From positions 1,612,001-1,676,000 of the forward strand of contig OZ004582.1 in the NCBI GenBank assembly GCA_963924555.1: 64,000 nucleotides of DNA, written 5' to 3'. The translations under genes and the position numbers were made by a program. The stretch comes from Crambe crambe (taxonomy: Eukaryota > Porifera > Demospongiae > Poecilosclerida > Crambeidae). Below, piece by piece: positions 11,177-20,958 of the stretch (position 1 is the first letter of the stretch; every line of letters begins with the position of its first letter). The notes under the pieces are model-generated. The model was not told the DNA's origin and searched no databases. It worked only from the letters and a program-made list of their open reading frames with translations.

Positions 11177-13053
11177 TCAAATGAAACTTGTGAGAGATTT
11201 CTTGAATTGAGACAGATTTACACTTCCATTATTTGAAGCATCTGCACTGATGTGTTCAATCAAGGATTCTGCATCAGTGATTAATTGCTGGTTGAGGTCT
11301 AGCAGTTTTGTTAACTCCTCCAGTGTCCAGCCAAGCTTCAACATGGCCTTGGTCTGAGAGCCACTCTTCTCCATATGATTTCTGAATGCTTCATCAGTTT
11401 TCTTTAAGGCTTTACACAAAGTATGTAATGTTTACAAGATAATTACGAGTGTAAAAGTGAACACTAACAATCAATAATAAAACTCTTATCCTTTGAGAGG
11501 AGGGCAGAACATTTTCTTAGTCCAGTGATACAAGTGGTAGTGGTTCCCGGTGAAAGATCATCAACAAAACTAAGAGTCTCTCTGTAGTGCTGATATTCAC
11601 GTTGAAGCTCCCCATCGTCAAGATCGACATCACCAGACCACCGCAAATGTGTTGATTCCTTAAGACCTTCAGTCAAGTCACACCCATCCCCTTTCATCCA
11701 CCATCTGGCATTTGGACTTCTTCTGGCCGCAGCATCAAGCATTGCAATCTGAAAAATAATATTTAATTATTATAGTACAAATAATAGAAAGTTACCTGAA
11801 CTTCAGCTCCTAGAGTTATACCACTGTCTACAATATGTCTTTGTACGCTCAGAAAGACCAGCTCTCGCCTGCATGGATACAAGTACTGCACAGTGAGCTT
11901 GTGTTACACATGTGTGTACCTCAACAGGGACTCTTTTGGGGGTTGGATCATTATTACTAAGTGATGTGCTCCTCCACATTGGTCCACAAAAAAGTTTTAC
12001 CCATTTTGTCCCAAACAAGGAGTACATAGATGATAGCCACATTTCATAATCATGTGGACATTTTAGCTGAAAATAAATGAAACAATAAAATTCAGAAGGT
12101 CTAATTATCAGTTACCTGTTCTAACTGTTGGCATTCTGTGGATTGGCATAAGTGAATCACTCCCATCAGATCTCTTAGTGCCTAGGGTCTTGGCTAAACT
12201 ATACAACACATTACTTCTTTTTCCATCCTGCAATTCTTTCATTCCTTTATAAGCCAATACTAAGAAATCTTCGGGAACAATAAAGCTGGAGTTGGTTGCA
12301 GCATAGTGGGAAAATAGCTGAGAAAGTAGATCAAGTTGCTCCTCACTGCCAAGTTTTTCAGTCAACTGAAAATAAGTATTCAAGAGTCTGTGGGTATCAG
12401 TTTCAGTAGACGATAACAAAAACTTAGGAACACCCTGAGGCATTTCAACATATGAAAAATTCCCTCTGAATCTTGTTTCGACAACTATCACCTGTGTATA
12501 CAATGATAATGTACACACCAAGTGATAATTTTTAAACCTACGTGTACGTTCTACTTGTCCAGCAGACTTGTAAGAAATAAAATTGGAAAGATTGGACCAA
12601 AACTTGTGGTGCCTTCCAAATGACGGCCACTTTGGGTATGTCCCTTCATGCACACATATTCAACCAACACTTTCACTTCTATTTCAGACCAAATCTAGTA
12701 AATATAATACATAGCTAGCTACCATATTTTCTGGTACATGTAGCTAGCAATTTTAGGTGATAGTTTTACACTACAACCTCAACTTTTAACTAGCTAGCTA
12801 GTATTGTAGTTAGTAGTAAGCTGCTGCTACATACCTTTGACAAACTATAATGAAGAGATTTTCGGGCTCCCAACGTTGGGGGTCGATTTTCAGACGCAAG
12901 TGGGCTTTGGACACTTGAACTTCTCACTGGCGAGGATGGGTCTTGATCCGAGCAAGAAGGGTCGTCGCCGCGTTCTTGCTGGTTTGGCGTCGAAGGGGTA
13001 GGAAATTGTGAACTTCTTCGACTTCTTTTCCACGGTTGGGTCGGAGTAGCCAT
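11177..13053 (-). CDS. Multi-exon uncharacterised gene, sponge-type family
   Basis: Exon 1 (13053-12835) encodes MATPTQPWKRSRRSSQ and a Ser/Pro-rich, low-complexity N-terminus, ending at a GTATGT donor. The next exon gives EIEVKVLVEYVC and YPKWPSFGRHHKFWSN, which resembles a small SANT/Myb-like module. Further exons give MPQGVPKFLLSST, MWLSSMYSLFGTKWVKLF, RELVFLSVQRHIVDSG, WWMKGDGCDLTEGL with WSGDVDLDDG, and a helical last exon ending in a stop at 11177. I recognise WWxKxDxCD...GL...W.GDVDL.DG from uncharacterised multi-copy animal proteins. Introns are about 40-60 bp. Frame fit across two of the junctions is imperfect, so either the exon boundaries differ or the copy is mildly damaged. Function unknown. 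Confidence 0.55.
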
Positions 13054-13267
13054 TTAGCTGGCAATTTCGCGCGATCGCACGGAATTCTAGTATGGACAGG
13101 AGGGCATATAAATATAAATATTTCAAAATATTTTTGGGCTATTTGTGGAGCTATCTGTTATATCTCAGTCAAGCCATGGGTGATGTTTACATTATTGAGA
13201 AATACGAGTAAAATGATAAGAAATGTTATTAGCAATCCACATTGTGGGATATATTTAGTAAGAACGC

Positions 13268-15907
13268 TCATGAATTCTTCTTTTTTGTCCCTCGAGTGGC
13301 CTTATCTTCAATCACACTTCCAAGACCTGCTTCTTCCAAGTCACGTATAGCAGCCACAGCTCCACTCTAAATTTTGTGCGTAAGCATACTAAATTTATTA
13401 CACACCTTTTTGGATGTGTTGGATTGCTTCTTCAAAAGCAGTATGCTGGCAGCATGTATCTACATAATCTTGAGCTGCCTTCAGTGCAGCCTCTGAGTTG
13501 TTGGAATTTCTCCAGGAGAATCAAGGTGGAATAAAACATGCATTACTGCTCAGAATTAAACCTTTCGATTTGCTCAGCATCCCTATTAATAATATATGTA
13601 TATAAAGGAAATAGATAAATAATCTTTCTGCTCTTACAACTATAAAGCTTTATTCTTCGTACTTACTGCTGTCATAAAATTATATGCTATCTTTTTCTCA
13701 GCCATTGCTGAGAAAATGCAGATAGTTCAATGAGGCTGGCAGGACACCATTCTCTTTTTTCTATGTAGCATGGTACGTATAGATTAGCATCGAGTAATTT
13801 GAACCTATGATCCAATGATCCTAAGGCTTCTGCTTCAAAAGATTAGAGCTTATATAGCTGATAACTAAATTTTCGTTGAAATTCTAGGCTTCATACTAAA
13901 ACCAGCTTTTTAAAAAGAGCTTTAACGAGAATATTTTGCTTGGTTACATACCACTAAGTGGTGGTCATTCACACTTGAGTAGCTTCAACCACATGTTGTG
14001 AAGGTGAGATATCAGTTGTACATTTTTTTTTTCGCTATCTCAATCAATCATGGTTGGATATTTGAATAGAAGCTCTTTACACTAGGATGTTAAGGTGTTA
14101 AGGGGAGGGCCTGTGTGGTCCCTTCAGAAATATGCTGGAGTTGTATACTCATGAAATAGCATTTTCCTTAGCATTCTGGCTACATAATATTATGGCATGA
14201 AGGTTGTTGTCATGTGATACAATTTCCACATTAACATAATTATAGTCACCATGCATGTGATCACATTTGTGGTTGAAAGGGATCTGAGCACTATACTGAT
14301 TATTTTTATTTCCCTATAGCAACTCACCAGATAAAAGCTCATCTACTCCTGAAATGGATCGCAGCTGATCTTGAATGAAATCGTATTTAGTCTAAATTGA
14401 CTGCATGGTTCTGGTATTGTGAATTGCGAGTAGACTCAGGAGAGGACCACAAAGTTGAAAAAAGAGTAACTGCAAAGGGTACATGCAGAGTGTCACTGGT
14501 CAAAATCCGGAAACCACACAATAACACACCAATTAAATATAAACTTTCACTCTTACTGGGTGTAAATTTTTTTTAGTTCAAAATCACTGAAGTGTCGAGC
14601 TTTAAATTGGTCTGCTATCTTTGATATCAGACCACTAATACCAAATGACCTAACAATTCTCTGAATGGTCTGTCATTTGTATTATTACAATGCAACATAC
14701 CCAAATCAGAAGTAAATGTCATTCACAGGTTCAAGGGTTGAAAAATTTGCATACGATGGCTTAGGGAAAATCCACAAAAATCTCGTAGAAAGTCCCTTTT
14801 CAATATTTGATGGCATTTCTATTAAGGAGCGAGCAACTGTTGGTTGAGTAAACCCTCCTATAGTAAGACTTGTCTTTTCCATAACGAAATTAGCTTCTCC
14901 ATTTACTATATCAAAGTAGAGATTTTAATGTTGACTGTGCATTATGTGGTTAGGGAGAGGGTCTTACCTGTTTTTCTTGACCACGGATGGCCATTATATA
15001 ATTACAAAATACCATGAGTCAGACAAACCCCTGGACTTATATGCGTTAGAAAGGCAGACAACTCGTCATAGAGTCCAAGTGCCATCATTGCCCCCATTTT
15101 TTCAAAAGTGGCTTCATCTAGTAGCCAAGGTGGACTCTTTTCATTTAAGCCTACTTTAGCTCGAGCTTTACGAAGAAGCCCTAAGAGGAATTTATACGAT
15201 GGAGATTTGCCACTACCCATTGGCATTCCAATTGAAATCCACAAAATAATGGGTTCCACTCATTCTGTTCCTGGAATTTTAATGGTTGCATGACTCATAG
15301 TAAAAGAAGTTACAACCAAAATCCCACTCAAAACTGCAGATGGAGGCCTTTCCTACTTGTTTACAAGCCTGCAAAAAGTTATATAGCTAACAGTGAACCG
15401 TTTACATAACACAAGCCACAAAAGGATACCTACCTCTTGAATATTTCTTGGATAACATTCCCAGTGAAGATCAACTTTCCAGCATTTTTCAAGTGTTTCA
15501 GCTGAGCTTGAACTCCTTGGTGTAGCACCAGTAGCCATTAATTGAATTAAGCAAATTTTGACAAAAGAAAGAACATGTGCCAATCTATTTGGACCATGTG
15601 GTGCATGCATGCATTTGACATGGTAGGAGTTTTCAAGAATGTCACGTCGCCTCATTGCATAATACCACATTATTATTCTTACTCCCTTTAGCCATTTCAG
15701 ATTTAATTAGTTTGTTATGTCGAGTGAAAGAAGTCTCATCCTCTCCATCAGGAATGACAGCATCTTCCCAGGAGACTGTTGTTTTAATTTTATGGACTTT
15801 GGGGGCGAGGATGACTTAGGGGACAAGGATTTCGGGGGGGGGGGGGGGGAAGATTTCTTGCACCTTCGAAACTCTTTATTAACGTCTAACAAATTATTAC
15901 AGAACAA
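13268..15907 (-). pseudogene. DUF3987-like (helicase/primase-like) gene, multi-exon
   Basis: The first traceable exon holds a Pro/Ser/Lys stretch over a G/C homopolymer run. An exon ending HWECYPRNIQE meets a GTAGGT donor near 15430. The exon after that gives PPSAVLSGILVVTSFTMSH and, past one in-frame stop, WISIGMPMGSGKSPSYKFLL, a P-loop-like GSGKS segment. Then come LDEATFEKMGAMMA and GLYDELSAFLTHI, and a later exon with NFVMEKTSLTIGGFTQPTVA and GLSTRFLWIFPKP. The order P-loop, YDEL, GGFTQP, RFLW.FPKP fits the DUF3987 family. The last two exons, joined over a 39-bp intron, end in SGAVAAIRDLEEAGLG and a stop at 13268. About 1.1 kb between 13.56 and 14.68 kb shows no coding sequence and may be intron. 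The in-frame stop suggests a pseudogene. Confidence 0.55.
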
Positions 15908-15959
15908 GAATACACTTCCCAGAAAAAAAAATTACCGTTGGAGATCCAGTGGCTGAGGT

Positions 15960-16212
15960 TGCCTTTAGAAATGGATACTTGGTGATAATTTCTGATGCTA
16001 CTCATACAAATTCTTCTTTAGTTGGGTACCTAGGAAGATAGAAGACATAGTCATCAAAACACTGCTAAACAAAAAGCAACTAATCTATAACCTCTTATAT
16101 GAAAACATAGCAGATGCCACAGATGAGAGAAAATGCTTTCTTGCTTCCTTTGTTATTCTTTTATTCTTAAGGCATATTTATAGGCGGCGCGCGCAGCCGT
16201 CCGTGTCTACAT
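15960..16212. other. Short intergenic stretch
   Basis: AT-rich sequence followed by a GC-rich island (GGCGGCGCGCGCAGCC) just before a perfect hairpin. No gene is visible. Confidence 0.35.
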
Positions 16213-16234
16213 AGAGAGTGCTACCGCACTCTCT
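16213..16234. repeat. Perfect 9-bp stem hairpin
   Basis: AGAGAGTGC, a four-base loop TACC, then GCACTCTCT. It stands 30 bp before the next coding fragment. It could be a transposon end or a chance structure; no poly-T tract follows that would make it a Pol III terminator. Confidence 0.5.
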
Positions 16235-16265
16235 GATAATATTATTTAATTAATAGGAGAGTGGT

Positions 16266-17128
16266 ATGAACCTGAATATAAATGGTACATCACACAATTT
16301 TCGTGGAACTCTTACCATTGTGTGTGCAGATAACCTAGCCAGCTGGTCATTAGGCGGATACAAGGCACTATCAGCTGCACTTCGCAAATGTAGATTTTGC
16401 ATGGCAGTTGATGAGGATATGAAGTCTAAAGTATGTAATTGCTTTCTTTAATCTTTTATAACAAGTTTTTGCTTTTAGTTCATCATACCTGACTCACTCA
16501 TTCAAATCACTGTTCCCATCTCAATGGTCCTTTACATAATCACATCTCGTGACTCCATACTCAACACCTCCAAATTTTTTCATGTTACTGAAGGCCTTGC
16601 ACCAGGAAGTAAAAGAACTCCTCCTGGACCAAAGACTGATTTCTCTTGCAGAGCTGAACCGTAAGATAGCCTTGTTTCCTTATGGATATATGGACTCTAC
16701 AAATAGACCCGTGCCAATAACAAATTCTTCCCTTACCTCGTCTGATCATAATCTGAAACAAACAGGTACATCATCATTGTTATGAAATTTTGTTTGGTCT
16801 GGCAGCTGTGCAGATGTGGTGTCTAGCTAGACTTCTACCACTAATAATTGGCAGCAGCATAACCCCAAATGAACCTCACTGGGAAAACTTCCTGCTTATG
16901 CTCTCAATTACTGACTACTTGTTTGTTCCAATTTCTTCAGAAGATATTGCAGTTTACCTAAAGTCTCTTATCCAACCAGCTGCCCCTATCATACCAAAAC
17001 AGCACTATCTGATACATTTCCAGAGTGGAAACATAATTAAGAACCAAATTAATTATGGGACTCCTTCATTAGGGAGGTTTTCACAACATTTCGACCAGAA
17101 TTACGGGGGGCATGTCCAAATTTTGTGA
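16266..17128 (+). pseudogene. Transposase-like family fragment (DNLAS..GGYK..CRFCMA type)
   Basis: The first open part reads FRGTLTIVCADNLASWSLGG and YKALSAALRKCRFCMAVDED, with two cysteines suggesting a zinc knuckle. After a gap come LAELNRKIALFPYGYMD and RPVPITNSS, then LLPLIIGSSI, HWENFLLMLSITDY and PIIPKQHYLIHF. This matches a high-copy uncharacterised family of cnidarians, sponges and fish that I take to be transposon-derived, because the arrangement recurs as dispersed copies. The three parts are in different frames and the final W-rich motif is degenerate, so this is a truncated, decayed copy. The superfamily is uncertain. Confidence 0.5.
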
Positions 17129-17194
17129 GTATACGGAGCCCGCTCTTTACCTGGGAAAACGAGGTGAGTAGCTAGCTAGTGCTAAAGCTGTATC

Positions 17195-17752
17195 ATGCCA
17201 GTCAGAAACAAACGTTCGGAGTCTGGTGGGAGAAAGAGTTCCCATTCACGCCCGAATCGACCAAAAAAGCTGTGGAATAGGAGTGATGAAGCGATGGTCC
17301 AGGCTATGGAAGCTGTCAGATCTGGACGTATGGGCACCAACCAAGCTGCCAGAGCGCACAATGTCCCACCTACTACGCTGAAGGACAGGCTATCAGGCAT
17401 GGAAGTAAGTCTGGTCCTAAACCTTACCTTACTGAAAGGAGGAGGAAGAACTACCTTAACTAGGAGTTGGCAAGACCAAAAGAGAAGTGCTCTATTGTTA
17501 AGAGGACACTACATAAGAAAGGGAGGAGCTTTGATAGTTTTAATGGTGAAGGGTGGTGGATTAGGTATGTGGAGCACCATCCCACGTTATCATTACATAC
17601 TAGTGATCCGTTATCGAGGGTTCGAGCTAATGATGGAACTCCAGCTAAAGTGTAGGTCCAGTGTACCAGTGAGAGCTGATCAAAAGATGGAGAAGGCCAT
17701 TTTGTCTGTGTGTGTGGTGCAATTTTTGTATAACTGTCATGTAGCTATGTAA
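17195..17752 (+). pseudogene. pogo/Tigger-like transposase, DNA-binding half only
   Basis: The start MPVRNKRSESGG is followed by MVQAMEAVRSGRMGTNQAA and VPPTTLKDRLSGM, the Psq/CENPB-N helix-turn-helix. In another frame come KRTLHKKGRSFDSFNGEGWW and HPTLSLHTSDPLSRVRA, the second CENP-B-type (HTH_Tnp_Tc5) helix-turn-helix. No DDE domain follows. The frame change between the two motifs is near 17465. The copy is therefore a 5' fragment of a pogo-like DNA transposon. A separate DDE domain of the same superfamily is at 60.4-61.2 kb. Confidence 0.7.
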
Positions 17753-17976
17753 TGTTTCAATTTTTTGATGAAATTTGTGCTTGTAAAATTGTAAAGTATA
17801 ATAATAAGGTGATATGGTTTGTTTTTTATTGTAGTATTTATTTCAACTTGAATAGTACCAAAAATGAGTAATGGTCGACAACAGTACAATAGTAAGTCAA
17901 CGGTTGGTCGAGAATAGGTAGAGGTCGTCGACAATAGATCAAGAACTAGCGCTATTAAACGGTTATGTAACTTTAA

Positions 17977-20080
17977 CTTTAAAGTCCTATTATTCTACAT
18001 GGTGGCAGCGGTGTTCTGTGTGTCTTGCTTGATTTGAATGATTCTTTAAAGTCCTATTATTCTACATTGTGGCAGCGGTGTTCTAGAGCTATGGCACAGA
18101 TACAACTACAGCCTCCAGAGAAATTTGATCTCAAGAATCCAGACGACTGGACCCGTTGGAAACGCCGTTATGAGCAATTTCGAATAGCCTCAGGATTGGG
18201 AGAGCAATCAGATGCTAAACAGATTAGCATGTTTCTCTACTGCTTAGGAGAAGAATCCGAAGCAATTCTAGCCTCATTAACCATCACCGAGGAACAAAGA
18301 AAAGTGTACACCTCTGTACTTGAAAAAGAGATGGTGAAACGGCAGACTAATATATCGCAGAACTCTTTACACTGATAGATTATCATGCTCTCAAAGATGA
18401 GATGCTTAGAGACATGCTTGTAGTTGGCATAAAAGACTGCACTTTCCGAAAAAATGCAGTTAGATCCAGCACTTACCCTGGAAAAAGCTATTTGGCAACG
18501 TGAGGCTGTTCGCGAGCAACATCAGCAGCTCACCAACAAGGACGACAGAATGCTTGCAGAAATCCACCCCCGATACAGTGAAAGGAGTAGCCAGTGGCAG
18601 AAAGCTAGGACAAAGCCATTCTTCACCCAGCAGAAACAGGTGCGGCAAAAGTCAACATCCTTGTGAAAGGTGTCCAGCCAAAGATGCTACTTGCCATAGG
18701 TGCCACAAGAAATGACACTATGGTGCACAGTGCTTGTCAAAAGAATGTTCAAGAAGCATCAACTGATGCTAATCTGGATTACGCATTCCTTGGAACAATT
18801 TCAAGCACTAAAGAACCTTCATGGAAGCAGAATGTATCCCTTGAGGGACAAGAGACTCTATTCAAGCTGACACAGGAGCAGAAGTCACAGCAATTACAGA
18901 AGAGTCCTTCAGGAAGGGTACTCTACGGGCCGGCTCATCAGACATTAGAGGTAATGGGACAATTGGACGGAACATTTTCACACAAAGGAAAAGAAGCAGT
19001 ACGTATGTGGTAAAAGGGCTACAAACCAACCTCCTAGGACTCCCTACCATCACTGCCCTAAACCTCATAGCCCGGGTTGATGCAACAGCTACAACATCAG
19101 AGACGAGTTTTCTTCAGTCTTTCAGGGACTCGGTAATCTAGGAGAGGAGTACACCATCATTACCACTACGACCTAAGGTCAAAGAAGAGCTGGAACACAT
19201 GGAAACGATGGGGGTGATATCGAAAGTATGGTGTGCAGGAATGGTTGTTGTCCCAAAAAAGAATGGCCATATAAGAATTTGTGTTGACCTCAAACCCCTG
19301 AACTAAAATGTTCTCAGAGAAGTTCACCCTCTACCTACCGTGGATGAAACCTTAGCTCAGCTTACCGGAGCAAAGATTTTCAGCAAGCTGGACGCCAACA
19401 GTGGGTTTTGGCAGGTCCCTCTTGCCCCTGACTCCAACATTCATCACACCCTATGGCCGCTACTGTTTTAACAAACTTCCATTCGGAATCACAAGTGCCC
19501 CAGAACACTTTCAAAAGCAGATGTGCAAAATCCTCTTAGGAATGGAAGGAGTCCTTTGCCAAATGGATGACGTACTTATCTTTGGAAAAGATGAAGCAGA
19601 GCACAATACCAGGCTAACAGCAGTACTTAAAAGGATCCAGGAAGCAGGTGTCACTTGAATCGAGACAAGTGTGAGTTCCAGAAAACAAAACTCGTATTCT
19701 TGGTCACCTCATAGATTCACAAGGCATCCAGGCAGACCCAGCAAAGACAACAGCTATCCAAGAAATGGAATATTTACCGGCAAGCCAGAAAGGGACCACG
19801 GAGTACAGCACTGCTCAACAGTCATAAATTCATCACAAATGGCCTGAAAAAAGCAAGATCAGCACTGCCATCAAACCCTACTGGAAAGCCAGAGGAGAGC
19901 TAGCTACCTGCAATAATCTCCTTCTGTATCGCAACCGGATCGTCATACCCCAGTCACTTCAAAAAGAGACATTGGAGCGAATACACGATGGACACCAAGG
20001 AATCCTGAGATGCCGTCAGAGAGCAGTATGGTGAGCAAAGGATTCAGTATGGTGGCCAGGAATTTCCATTCCACCTACAT
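17977..20080 (+). mobile_element. Ty3/Gypsy retrotransposon fossil (gag-pol)
   Basis: A gag-like N-terminus near 18.1 kb (FDLKNPDDWTRWKRRYEQF, then LYCLGEESEAIL) is followed by a CCHC knuckle near 18.7 kb. The RT region then shows KLDANSGFWQVP, GRYCFNKLPFGITSAPEHF and QMDDVLIFGKD, and remains of the linker and the H2C2 region of integrase follow (NRIVIPQSLQKETLERIHDG). Gag, RT and part of integrase are thus present in the usual order. Upstream, a roughly 41-bp leader with TGGCAGCGGTGTTCT occurs twice (17977-18017 and 18044-18084), just where a primer-binding site would lie. Broken, with several breaks; no LTR pair could be delimited. Moderately old. Confidence 0.8.
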
Positions 20081-20660
20081 AGCTCAGCTACTTCTCTTTT
20101 CCAGTGCACTTCCACTACCATACTTAGAAAGTGGATGCAGGTAAGTCAAACAGCAACATTACAAAAACTCATTAATCTTTCATCTAAATTATCCCATGAA
20201 GGCGCCAGGCAAGCGTAAACCTGGCATTTCAGTTCATTATACCAATTGCTTTATAAATTTGCAGAACTGCACTGATTAAAATTATTATTGCAATAAACAT
20301 CGCGATATTACCTCATAAAAGGGGCGGGGCCACTAATCTCCTTATGATACACCTGCACAGGGGTGTGGCCATTTGATGGCATCCACTATAATCTCAAGCA
20401 AGACATACGTACCATCTCAATGATTATTTCAGTGATCACATACGTAATTAGCTAATGCTGTTGCACTTTAAAATGTTGACTCCTTTCAGTACTCCATTAC
20501 ACTGCAGATGATCATCCTTCAAGGTGGTCATACTCTCCTCCCTGAACAGAATGAAATACCATTCAAGGGAGCATTATACATTAAATATCTATCAATTTTA
20601 ATAATCACAATGGAAACAAGTGAATGCAAAAAATTTCTTAGAGATAAAAATGTGAAGTAG
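20081..20660. other. Intergenic stretch with a dispersed 28-bp motif
   Basis: The only feature is CCTTCAAGGTGGTCATACTC followed by TCCTCCCT at 20516-20543, nearly repeated at 61843-61870. A partial palindrome around GGGCGGGGCCAC ... GGGTGTGGCC lies near 20320-20370. Confidence 0.45.
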
Positions 20661-20662
20661 TG

Positions 20663-20922
20663 ATGGCCCCAAATTTAGCACATAGCTATTACAACTGCAG
20701 CTCCATTATGCCCCAAAAATCTAGCTGCACTACAACATCAAAGCAGTAGCTATGGCCCCAAAATCTAGCTGGAATATGTACTATAACTGCATGCAAGAGA
20801 GTGAACTTAGTGAAGTAATCCCTTACCCATCACCAAGTACAAGATACTATTTTGATGTTGCAGTGCAGCTAGATTCTTGGAGCATATAACTTGGTTTCAT
20901 AATGTGCTAAATTTGGGGCCAT
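20663..20922. mobile_element. Fold-back MITE, about 260 bp
   Basis: The left arm (20663-20742, starting ATGGCCCCAAATTTAGCACA) and the right arm (20850-20922, ending TGTGCTAAATTTGGGGCCAT) are inverted copies about 75 bp long with scattered mismatches. About 107 bp separates them, including a third partial copy of the arm sequence (TATGGCCCCAAAATCTAGCT near 20751). It encodes nothing. I did not find a convincing target duplication. It ends only 36 bp before the hAT element. Confidence 0.75.
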
Positions 20923-20958
20923 CCGTTATTATGGCAACTTTCAAGTCATGTGGTAGCG

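Noticed and set aside
16213-16234. Hairpin as a transcription terminator
   Set aside because: No T tract follows and the context is animal nuclear DNA.
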